A stretch of 13,434 bases of DNA from CAZDBA01 sp964503615. Its GTDB lineage: Bacteria > Planctomycetota > Planctomycetia > Pirellulales > Pirellulaceae. A model generated the notes under the pieces. The model did not search any database. It was not told the DNA's origin and was given only the letters and a program-made list of their open reading frames with translations. Every line of letters starts with the position of its first letter. The first letter of the stretch is position 1. The stretch spans positions 1 to 13,434 of the forward strand of contig CAZDBA010000133.1 of assembly GCA_964503615.1 (NCBI GenBank). Reading direction: 5' to 3'. Of this stretch, positions 6,924 through 13,294 are shown piece after piece. The position numbers and the translations under genes are program-made.

Positions 6924-9900
6924 TTAGTAGCCTCCAGTATCTCCGCCACGGTAGTTTCCGTGTACGTCATAGCCGTCTTTGTTGGCTCCGTCAGCGTCAA
7001 AGCCGTGAGCGTTGTAGCCCTCTGAATCGAATCCGTCAGCATCAAAGCCGTGTACATCGTATCCAGCATCGTTCAACCCGTTAGCGTCGAACCCGTGGAC
7101 ATCAAATCCTTCAGCATTGAATCCGTTGGCATCAAAACCGTTGACATCAAATCCGTTGACATCAAATCCGTACATGTCAAAGCCATTGGCATCCAGTCCG
7201 TTTACGTCAAACCCTTTCATGTCAAAGCCGTTTGAGTCCAATCCATCTGTGTCGAATCCGCGTGAGTCTCTTCCATCGGCATCAAAACCGTTGGCGTCGA
7301 ACCCGCTTGAATTGAATCCGTTAGCATCAAAGCCCTTTGCATCGAACCCATCGGCATTAAATCCTTCGGCATCGAACCCGTTGATGTCAAAACCACTTGA
7401 GTTGAATCCGTTTGCATCGAACCCGTTGGCATCAAAGCCATCGCTGTCTAGTCCATTGACGTCGAATCCATCGGTGTCAAAACCATTCCAGTCGAAGCCG
7501 TCGGCGTCGAATCCATTTGCGTCAAATCCCTTTCTGTTGAATCCATCCCCATTGAATCCGTTCTTGTCGAACCCTTCAGCGTCGAACCCATCAGCATTGA
7601 ATCCCTTGGCGTCAAAACCATCCGCGTTGAATCCGTCTGCGTTGAATCCCTTGGCGTCAAAGCCATCCGCGTTGAATCCATCCGCATTGAATCCGTTGGC
7701 ATCAAAACCGTGGGCGTCAAAGCCATCGGAGTTAAATCCGTTGGAATCAAATCCTTCGGTGTTGAACCCATCGACGTTAAAGCCGTTGGCATCCAGTCCA
7801 TTTGCATCAAACCCGTCTGCATCGAATCCGTTAGCGTCAAATCCATGAGCGTCGAATCCATCAGCGTCAAATCCGTTGACGTCAAAGCCATCCGCGTTGA
7901 ATCCGTCAACGTTGAAGCCTTCGGTGTTGAACCCATCTGCGTTGAAGCCTTGTGAGTTGAATCCGTCTGCGTTGAATCCATTGACGTCAAATCCCTTGGC
8001 GTTGAATCCATCTGAGTTGAAACCGTCTGCGTTTACCCCGTTCGAGTTGAATCCGTTTGTATCGAATCCTTGAGCGTCAAAACCTTGAGCGTTGAATCCG
8101 TTGGCATCGAAACCGTTGGCGTCAAAGCCGTATGCGTCGAACCCGTTAGCATCAAATCCGTTGACATCAAAGCCCTCGACGTTGAATCCGTCAGCATTCA
8201 GTCCATCCGCGTTGAATCCATCGACATTGAATCCATCCGCGTTGAAGCCTTGTGAGTTGAATCCGTTTGCATCAAATCCGTTGACGTCAAAGCCTTTGGA
8301 GTTGAATCCATCTGAATTGAATCCGTTAGCATCCAAGCCGTTCGCGTCGAATCCGTATACATCGAACCCGTCGGCGTTGAACCCGTCGGCGTTGAATCCT
8401 TTGGAATCGAACCCGTTGGCATCGAAGCCTTGTGAGTTGAGGCCGTCAGCGTCAAAGCCGTTCGAATCGAATCCGTTTGCGTCAAATCCGTTTGCGTTGA
8501 ACCCGTCCGCGTTGAATCCTTTGGAATCGAACCCGTTGGCATCGAAGCCTTGTGAGTTGAGTCCGTTAGCGTCAAAGCCTTTGGCATCGAAGCCATTAGC
8601 GTTGAATCCGTTGGCGTCGAACCCATCAGCATTGAAGCCATTAGCATCGAATCCATTGGCATCAAAGCCTGTTGCCACGTAGCTGCTGACCTCAACGGTT
8701 TGGTCATTGAACTGAAAGTACTCTGCAGTCGTTACCAGGTCAGTTCCATCAGGACCAACGATTTGTAGTTTGCCATCTCCCAGATCGGTAACCGTAAAGT
8801 CTGCTGCGTTACCATTGAAGATGACTGTGTCGGTTCCGGCTCCGCCAGAAATGGTGTCATCACCTAGACCGCCTGTGATGATGTCGTTTCCGCGGTTTCC
8901 GTGGAGAACGTCATTACCTTGGTTGCCTTCGATAACGTCATTTCCCTGGCTACCTTTGATCGTGTCGTGGTTTGCTCCACCTCGGATGACATCATCGCCA
9001 GCTCCACCGGTGATCGTGTCGTTTCCTTGTCCGCCCGAGATGACATCGTTACCTTGGCCGCCTGAGATTACGTCGTTGCCTCGGTTACCGTGGATTTGAT
9101 CATCGCCTTGGTTACCAGCGATTTCGTCAGCACCTCGGTTACCTTTGATCGTGTCGTTGTTTTCTCCACCAGAAATAACGTCACTGCCAGCTCCACCAGA
9201 GATGGTGTCGCCACCGGCTCCGCCTGTGATAGTGTCGCTACCTGCTCCACCGGTGATCGTGTCTTTGCCTTGTCCGCCAGAGATCACATCTTCGCCTTGG
9301 CCGCCTGAGAGTACATCATTTCCGCGGTTACCTTGGATCAGGTCATCGCCTTGGTTGCCCGCGATTTCGTCAGCACCTTGGTTGCCTCGGATGATGTCGT
9401 CACCGGTTCCACCTGTGATTGAGTCTCTACCAGCACCGCCTGTGATGGTGTCCTGGCCAGCGTCACCAGTAATGATGTCGTTACCTTGCCCACCGTCTAG
9501 TAAGTCGTTTCCGTCATTGCCTTGGAAGTGATCGTTGCCTTCGTTTCCAAAGATACGATCGTTTCCGTCACCACCGGCAATCCGGTCGTCGCCTGCGTTT
9601 CCTGAAAGAATGTCGTTTCCGTTTCCACCCAGGATTTGATCGTCACCGCTACCACCAAGAATGATGTCGTTGCCGTTGTTGCCGAGCAGTTGATCTGCAC
9701 CAGAACCACCGTCGATACGGTCGTTGCCAGTTCCGCCAGTTACGACGTCCTGACCAGCTCCACCTCTGATGATGTCATCGCCTTGCCCGCCGTTTAGCAA
9801 GTCGTTTCCGTCATTGCCCTGGAAGTGATCATCGCCTTCGTTTCCAAAGATGCGATCGTTTCCGTCACCACCGGCAATCCGGTCGTCGCCTGCGTTTCCT

Positions 9901-11669
9901 GAAAGAATGTCGTTTCCGTTTCCACCCAGGATTTGATCGTCACCGCTACCACCAAGAATGATGTCGTTGCCGTTGTTGCCGAGCAGTTGATCTGCACCAG
10001 AACCACCGTCGATACGGTCGTTGCCAGTTCCGCCAGTTACGACGTCCTGACCAGCTCCACCTCTGATGATGTCATCGCCTTGCCCGCCGTTTAGCAAGTC
10101 GTTTCCGTCATTGCCCTGGAAGTGATCATCGCCTTCGTTTCCAAAGATGCGATCGTTTCCGTCACCACCGGCAATCCGGTCGTCGCCTGCGTTTCCTGAA
10201 AGAATGTCGTTTCCGTTTCCACCCAGGATTTGATCGTCACCGCCACCACCAAGAATGATGTCGTTTCCGTTGTTGCCAAGCAGTTGATCTGCACCAGAAC
10301 CACCGTCGATACGGTCGTTGCCAGTTCCGCCTCGAACAACGTCTTTTCCAGCATCACCTGTGATGATGTCGTTACCTGCTCCGCCAATGAGCAAGTCGTT
10401 TCCGGCATTGCCTTGGAAGTGGTCGTTGCCAGTGTTGCCCATGATTACATCGTCACCGCTGCCGCCTGAGATTGAATCGTTTCCAGCACCGCCATCGACG
10501 ACGTCGTTTCCTGAACCAGCTAGGATTCGGTCATCGCCAGCACCGCCATCAATCTTATCGTTTCCAGCGTTGCCAAGGATCTGATCGTTGTTGGGGCTGC
10601 CCGTGATTTGATCGTTACCGCCACCCCCAAGGAACTGACTTAGTTCGTCAGCTTGGGCATCGGTGCTGCCACCAATGACGTTCTCAACACTATCTCCCAT
10701 TTGTTGAAGGTTGATTGTTGGAATCGCTTCGACAGGTGCATCAATAGGTGCAGCTGGTACGGGAGCAGGAACATAGTCAGCAGGTGCTGTTGGTGTTTCA
10801 AGTTGTTGAAGATTGATTGTTGGAATTGCTTCGTCAGTTGCAGCAACTGGAAATGCCTCATCGATAGGGGGAAGGCTAGGAATCGAGTCCGCTTGCCCAG
10901 CGTTAGCAAGCTGGTCAGCTGAGAAAGTTTGGTCAGCGAACTGGAAGTCCTCAACGCGAGTAACAAGGTCGCTGCCTTCGTCGCTGGTTACTTGAAAATC
11001 ACCACTGCCAAGATCGACAACGGTAAAGTCCTGATAGTTGCCATCAAATACAGCGGTATCATAGCCCATGCCGCCGTCAATTACATCGTTTCCGGCGCCG
11101 CCGCGAAGGATGTCGTCGCCTTTGCCACCATTGAGGATGTCATCTCCCACTCCGCCGTTCAAGCGATCGTTGCCGTTGTTGCCGCTTAAAACGTCGTCAC
11201 CTTTGCTGGCATTAATGGTGTCATCACCGGCACCACCTTGGAACAGGTCGTTACCCTTTTGGCCAAGTAGCAAGTCGTTACCGCCCAGGCCTTTTAGAAA
11301 GTCGTCACCCTGTCCACCTCTAAGTGTGTCCATTTCATCGGTGCCGTAAACAAGGTTGCGTCCGTCGTTATTGGTGTCGCCATTTGGCTGTGTTTCGTCG
11401 CCCGATGGAAGAAGATCTTGTTCATTATCCTGTCCATCCAAAAACTCCTGAGCGGGAATACCATCAGCAGGTGCCTCAACATTCAATTGCTCTGGAGCAT
11501 CAATCGCTTCGGCATATTGAGAACCAGATAGCATCATCCGCTGTTCCAACTGTTCGGGTTGAAACTTTTCTGCTTCAGAAACTTGATCTGCTTGCTCGGA
11601 GTGAGCTTGAGTTTGCTCTTCAGTGAGCTTGTTCTTCAACTGGGCGAGGTATTCTTTTGGATTCTGCAT
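6924..11669 (-). CDS. giant RTX calcium-binding repeat protein with LEPRxLL-like motif and 114-unit GF[D/N] pentapeptide tail
   Basis: A 1581-residue, highly acidic protein in which I saw no cysteine. Order of parts: charged N-terminus without a classical signal peptide; LEPRxLL-like LEQRMMLSG (41-49); first RTX block (about 114-205, GGxGxDxxx nonapeptides that bind Ca2+ as a beta-roll in known families); closing module DTAVFDGN...DFQFADQT (204-250); Pro/Ala linker with EAIPTINLQQ twice (280-289, 314-323); large RTX block (348-951) with 297-bp and 243-bp higher-order repeats; second closing module (947-995); 114 pentapeptides G-[FLY]-[DN]-x-x (1001-1570); and the end GNYRGGDTGGY. RTX proteins are usually secreted by type I systems and fold outside the cell in calcium, but no exporter genes are in this window. 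ATG at 11669 lacks a clear Shine-Dalgarno. It is monocistronic as far as seen. A surface or matrix adhesin role is inference. Confidence 0.92.
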   Translation of the reverse strand: MQNPKEYLAQLKNKLTEEQTQAHSEQADQVSEAEKFQPEQLEQRMMLSGSQYAEAIDAPEQLNVEAPADGIPAQEFLDGQDNEQDLLPSGDETQPNGDTNNDGRNLVYGTDEMDTLRGGQGDDFLKGLGGNDLLLGQKGNDLFQGGAGDDTINASKGDDVLSGNNGNDRLNGGVGDDILNGGKGDDILRGGAGNDVIDGGMGYDTAVFDGNYQDFTVVDLGSGDFQVTSDEGSDLVTRVEDFQFADQTFSADQLANAGQADSIPSLPPIDEAFPVAATDEAIPTINLQQLETPTAPADYVPAPVPAAPIDAPVEAIPTINLQQMGDSVENVIGGSTDAQADELSQFLGGGGNDQITGSPNNDQILGNAGNDKIDGGAGDDRILAGSGNDVVDGGAGNDSISGGSGDDVIMGNTGNDHFQGNAGNDLLIGGAGNDIITGDAGKDVVRGGTGNDRIDGGSGADQLLGNNGNDIILGGGGDDQILGGNGNDILSGNAGDDRIAGGDGNDRIFGNEGDDHFQGNDGNDLLNGGQGDDIIRGGAGQDVVTGGTGNDRIDGGSGADQLLGNNGNDIILGGSGDDQILGGNGNDILSGNAGDDRIAGGDGNDRIFGNEGDDHFQGNDGNDLLNGGQGDDIIRGGAGQDVVTGGTGNDRIDGGSGADQLLGNNGNDIILGGSGDDQILGGNGNDILSGNAGDDRIAGGDGNDRIFGNEGNDHFQGNDGNDLLDGGQGNDIITGDAGQDTITGGAGRDSITGGTGDDIIRGNQGADEIAGNQGDDLIQGNRGNDVLSGGQGEDVISGGQGKDTITGGAGSDTITGGAGGDTISGGAGSDVISGGENNDTIKGNRGADEIAGNQGDDQIHGNRGNDVISGGQGNDVISGGQGNDTITGGAGDDVIRGGANHDTIKGSQGNDVIEGNQGNDVLHGNRGNDIITGGLGDDTISGGAGTDTVIFNGNAADFTVTDLGDGKLQIVGPDGTDLVTTAEYFQFNDQTVEVSSYVATGFDANGFDANGFNADGFDANGFNANGFDAKGFDANGLNSQGFDANGFDSKGFNADGFNANGFDANGFDSNGFDADGLNSQGFDANGFDSKGFNADGFNADGFDVYGFDANGLDANGFNSDGFNSKGFDVNGFDANGFNSQGFNADGFNVDGFNADGLNADGFNVEGFDVNGFDANGFDAYGFDANGFDANGFNAQGFDAQGFDTNGFNSNGVNADGFNSDGFNAKGFDVNGFNADGFNSQGFNADGFNTEGFNVDGFNADGFDVNGFDADGFDAHGFDANGFDADGFDANGLDANGFNVDGFNTEGFDSNGFNSDGFDAHGFDANGFNADGFNADGFDAKGFNADGFNADGFDAKGFNADGFDAEGFDKNGFNGDGFNRKGFDANGFDADGFDWNGFDTDGFDVNGLDSDGFDANGFDANGFNSSGFDINGFDAEGFNADGFDAKGFDANGFNSSGFDANGFDADGRDSRGFDTDGLDSNGFDMKGFDVNGLDANGFDMYGFDVNGFDVNGFDANGFNAEGFDVHGFDANGLNDAGYDVHGFDADGFDSEGYNAHGFDADGANKDGYDVHGNYRGGDTGGY
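6960..8669 (-). repeat. 114 tandem in-frame 15-bp units encoding G-[F/L/Y]-[D/N]-x-x
   Basis: This encodes residues 1001-1570 of the giant protein, with no indel or break in the 5-residue register. Position 1 is Gly in 114 of 114 units. Position 2 is Phe in 99, Leu in 9, Tyr in 3 and Val, Arg or Ala once each. Position 3 is Asp in 70 and Asn in 44. Position 4 is mostly Ala, Ser or Val. Position 5 is mostly Asn or Asp, sometimes Lys, Gln, His, Glu or Tyr. Gly, Phe, Asp and Asn codons vary between units, so the peptide is better conserved than the DNA. Tyr and His become commoner in the last seven units. Confidence 0.95.
8389..8561 (-). repeat. recent 120-bp duplication inside the pentapeptide array
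   Basis: A 53-base stretch at 8389-8441 recurs without mismatch at 8509-8561, exactly 120 bases (8 pentapeptides) on. It encodes the order GLNSQ-GFDAN-GFDSK-GFNAD, seen at units 8-11 and 16-19. The flanks are similar but have diverged. The duplication is younger than the rest of the array, where neighbouring units differ at many silent sites. Confidence 0.8.
8880..9420 (-). repeat. 243-bp higher-order repeat in the RTX block
   Basis: The segment encoding ADEIAGNQGDD...GNRGND recurs exactly 81 residues (243 bp, nine nonapeptides) apart, for example near 9119 and 9362. The two copies differ at several codons, so this duplication is older than the 297-bp one next to it. Outer boundaries are approximate. 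Confidence 0.6.
9497..10387 (-). repeat. three tandem 297-bp units (11 RTX nonapeptides each)
   Basis: Units start at about 9497, 9794 and 10091. I see no mismatch between about 9557-9946 and the sequence 297 bases further on, so identity runs longer than one unit. A few substitutions appear at the outer ends: 9555 in the first copy, and the changes from 10244 onward in the third. Degenerate partial copies flank the array. The unit is a whole number of both codons and 9-residue repeats, so gain or loss of a unit keeps the frame and the beta-roll register. Confidence 0.9.
11046..11330 (-). repeat. first RTX nonapeptide block (residues 114-208)
   Basis: About ten GGxGxDxxx nonapeptides (for example GGQGDDFLK, GGVGDDILN, GGAGNDVID) end in DTAVFDGN, the usual transition to a beta closing module. 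A gap of about 140 residues, including the Pro/Ala-rich linker, separates it from the large block. Confidence 0.88.
11523..11549 (-). other. LEPRxLL-like motif (residues 41-49 of the giant protein)
   Basis: LEQRMMLSG stands 40 residues from the N-terminus, in a Glu/Gln-rich region and just before the low-complexity stretch. It matches the planctomycete LEPRxLL pattern except Gln for Pro and Met at two of the hydrophobic positions. The motif is common at the N-terminus of large planctomycete extracellular proteins and is thought to act in sorting, though its mechanism is not established. Confidence 0.65.
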
Positions 11670-11748
11670 GATAGGTCTTCGCGTTGGTCGTTTTTGAATG
11701 ATAGGACCTTATTCCTTCAAAATTGGATTGAGGCCTGTGAAACGATAG

Positions 11749-12070
11749 GTTGGAGAATTCAATCGCGTTGGAACTTTTTGCCTAAGAATTGCCGTAGAGG
11801 GCCTTGCCTCCAAAGGGTATTGGTTCGGGTTATAACGGAACTTTGAATTATTCCGTCTCTTGGAAGCCTAAGACCAGATTGGCTTTGGGTTACCGTAGTG
11901 AAGCCACGGTCGAGAGAAGATTCAGCCTTTTCGAAGTTTCGATGTCCCGATTCTCGATACAGAGAGAGAAAATGGAGGTTGGGGCAACTTTTCCACCTTT
12001 GTTGCTGCAAAGGCTTGCAAGGGTAGTTAAATTGAACGTTAGTAAAGTTAGTAAACTAACGTGGTTTTAA
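11749..12070 (+). pseudogene. probable decayed fragment of an OmpP1/FadL-like outer-membrane beta-barrel protein
   Basis: Two overlapping plus-strand frames join into one recognisable pattern. Frame A, with stops both upstream (TAG at 11746) and downstream, reads AVEGLASKG (to 11817). Frame B, one base later, reads GIGSGYNG...SWKPKTRLALGYRSEATVE and further on VGATFPPLLLQ. Together they resemble the FadL-family order VEGxGxGxGYNxG...W(K/Q)PxxRLxLGxxYRSE...FPP, with a one-base insertion around 11815. There is no start codon, frame B has a stop just upstream, and the fragment covers only a small part of the usual 400 or more residues. FadL-type barrels carry hydrophobic compounds across the outer membrane. 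The call rests on pattern recognition by eye and could be a chance open frame. Confidence 0.42.
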
Positions 12071-12073
12071 AAC
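12036..12073. promoter_or_regulatory. palindromic repeat element upstream of the DUF1559 gene
   Basis: ACGTTAGT (12036-12043) and ACTAACGT (12055-12062) are perfect inverted repeats. Between them, GTTAGTAAA occurs twice in tandem (12038-12046, 12047-12055), so the second GTTAGT can also pair with ACTAAC over a two-base centre. The 10-bp palindrome GTTTTAAAAC follows at 12064-12073. The arrangement could be an operator or a weak hairpin; it lies 100-140 bases before the DUF1559 start. Confidence 0.35.
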
Positions 12074-12173
12074 GGGCATGAAGGTCGAAGAGACTGGAAA
12101 TAAATTTGTGTTAAAATCGAAAATATCATAGGCTAGACAGCCATATTTATTTCGTTATCAATTCAGGTTCTGC

Positions 12174-13085
12174 ATGATTTTGTTTCAAAAGCAACAAAAG
12201 AGAGATCGTGGCTTCACTTTGGTCGAGCTGTTAGTCGTGATCGCGATTATTGGTATTTTAATTGGCATGCTGTTGCCTGCCGTGCAAGTTGTTCGCGCGG
12301 CTGCACGTGCAACGACCTGCTCCAACAACCAAAGGCAGCTGGGAATCGCAGCATTGAATTACGAAAGTGCATTCAACGAATTTCCTCCCGGCTATCTTGG
12401 TCCGGATCCAAACGTTTTAACAGCAACAGTCGATACCGGAGGAGCTCAACCTTATACAGGCACACTGGTGTTTTTACTGGGTCAAATGGAACAGGCCAAC
12501 ATTGGTGATCGGGTTCCAAGCGAATACGTTTCTGTAAGATCTTTTGGGCAAGTACCTTGGTTCGGCAATCCTGATTTGTTCGAACTTGCACAAGCAAATG
12601 TGCCTTCTTTTGTCTGCCCCGACTCTCTCGATTCACCAGGAGGCGCGATTACCAGAGCCCATACTTCGATAAGTGGGATTACCGTTACTGCGGAATCAAG
12701 AGTCTTAGACAATATTGGTTATGGGTTGACTAGTTACCGACCGTGTGGTGGCTACATAAGTCCCGTCGGTACCTTCACTGGGATTTTTGCGAATCGTTCT
12801 GACACGACCCAGGGCGATATCCTAGATGGCACGAGCAACACTTTTCTTTTTGGAGAAACCGACGCTGGAGAAGACTTTGAATATACTTGGATTGCCGGCG
12901 GGGTAATCGACTCTCTCTTCGGATTTGGCGATTCGGCTGCCCAGTGGGGGTCTAACCATCCGGGAGATGTCGTCAGGTTTTGTTTCAGTGATGGCTCTGT
13001 CCATAATATTTCTCCAGAGTTGGACGAAACGGTTTTGGAGAATCTCTCACGGCTGGCAGACGGGCAGGTGATCGGTGAATTTTAG
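12174..13085 (+). CDS. DUF1559 (SBP_bac_10-like) protein with type IV pilin-like N-terminus
   Basis: A 303-residue member of the family greatly expanded in planctomycetes. Residues 1-13 are basic and end in Gly. The prepilin-type site G13|FTLVE is followed by a hydrophobic helix (14-38, LLVVIAIIGILIGMLLPAVQ), then VRAAARATTCSNNQRQLGIAALNYES, the family's hallmark run after the helix. Near the C-terminus, NHPGDVVRFCFSDGSVHNIS (261-280) is the H-x-DG region, here with 10 rather than the common 9 residues between His262 and Asp273. The end LADGQVIGEF is typical. Processing by a prepilin peptidase and export as a pseudopilin-like surface protein is inferred from the family; the biological role of DUF1559 proteins is not settled. 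ATG at 12174 follows CAGGTTCTGC, a weak ribosome site. A small lipoprotein gene follows by 22 bases. Confidence 0.95.
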   Translation: MILFQKQQKRDRGFTLVELLVVIAIIGILIGMLLPAVQVVRAAARATTCSNNQRQLGIAALNYESAFNEFPPGYLGPDPNVLTATVDTGGAQPYTGTLVFLLGQMEQANIGDRVPSEYVSVRSFGQVPWFGNPDLFELAQANVPSFVCPDSLDSPGGAITRAHTSISGITVTAESRVLDNIGYGLTSYRPCGGYISPVGTFTGIFANRSDTTQGDILDGTSNTFLFGETDAGEDFEYTWIAGGVIDSLFGFGDSAAQWGSNHPGDVVRFCFSDGSVHNISPELDETVLENLSRLADGQVIGEF

Positions 13086-13107
13086 GAACTACTCTGAGCT
13101 TTTTAGT

Positions 13108-13287
13108 ATGCGAAAAATTGGTTGCAGTTGTTTTTTATTTGTAGTCGCGATGTTTGTCGGATGCAGTGGAAATTCGAAAGGCGTACAGATGCCAGAAAAT
13201 CCAGTTAAAATGCCGGAGGATATCCTCGATCGCGAGCAAGGTAACACCCAAGGGGTCGAGAAGACCGTGCCCAAGAAGAATAAATAA
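13108..13287 (+). CDS. small lipoprotein downstream of DUF1559
   Basis: A 59-residue protein with a lipoprotein signal: basic MRK, a hydrophobic core (about residues 8-17) and FVGC at 16-19, giving a mature protein of about 41 residues starting at Cys19. Phe at -3 is less usual than Leu. The mature part is polar, with a Met-Pro-Glu motif repeated (MPENPVK, MPEDILD), and ends in the basic KKNK. Short lipoproteins immediately after DUF1559 genes are common in planctomycetes, and the 22-base spacing supports one operon. I chose ATG at 13108 because it sets the signal peptide correctly; a GTG at 13075 would overlap the DUF1559 stop and bury the signal. Function is unknown. Confidence 0.72.
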   Translation: MRKIGCSCFLFVVAMFVGCSGNSKGVQMPENPVKMPEDILDREQGNTQGVEKTVPKKNK

Positions 13288-13294
13288 ACGCTGG

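Larger units (their letters stand above)
8817..10628 (-). repeat. large RTX nonapeptide block (residues 348-951)
   Basis: About 65 consecutive nonapeptides close to G-G-x-G-x-D-x-[I/L/V]-x, the Ca2+-binding beta-roll repeat of RTX proteins. The first glycine positions are often replaced by GN, giving GNxGND. The block ends with the typical closing segment DTVIFNGN. Register is kept throughout. Confidence 0.93.
11670..12173. other. 504-base gap between divergent giant and DUF1559 genes
   Basis: This gap must contain the promoters of both genes; no convincing -35/-10 pair was found. It holds a probable decayed outer-membrane protein fragment (11749-12070) and a palindromic element (12036-12073), listed separately. 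GATAGG occurs three times on the plus strand near the giant-gene start (11670, 11700, 11744), with unknown meaning. The last 100 bases before 12174 are AT-rich, as expected for a promoter region. Confidence 0.6.

Noticed and set aside
7117..8682. Long plus-strand open frames antisense to the pentapeptide array, with repeated NPLASKP-like peptides
   Set aside because: They arise because a 15-bp repeat with fixed Gly/Phe/Asp codons avoids stops on the opposite strand. The minus frame has the complete architecture, start and terminator, and the antisense peptides have no signals of their own.
7448..8707. Minus-strand frames rich in Thr, Met, Ser and Asp inside the pentapeptide region
   Set aside because: These are out-of-frame readings of the same 15-bp repeat, fully overlapped by the 1581-codon gene.
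6960..10387. A CRISPR-like or minisatellite non-coding array
   Set aside because: There are no constant repeats with unique spacers. Both the 15-bp and 27-bp periods are whole codons within one open reading frame.
11559..11846. 95-residue plus-strand frame overlapping the start of the giant gene
   Set aside because: It overlaps the coding N-terminus of the giant protein and has no recognisable product, start signal or family motif.
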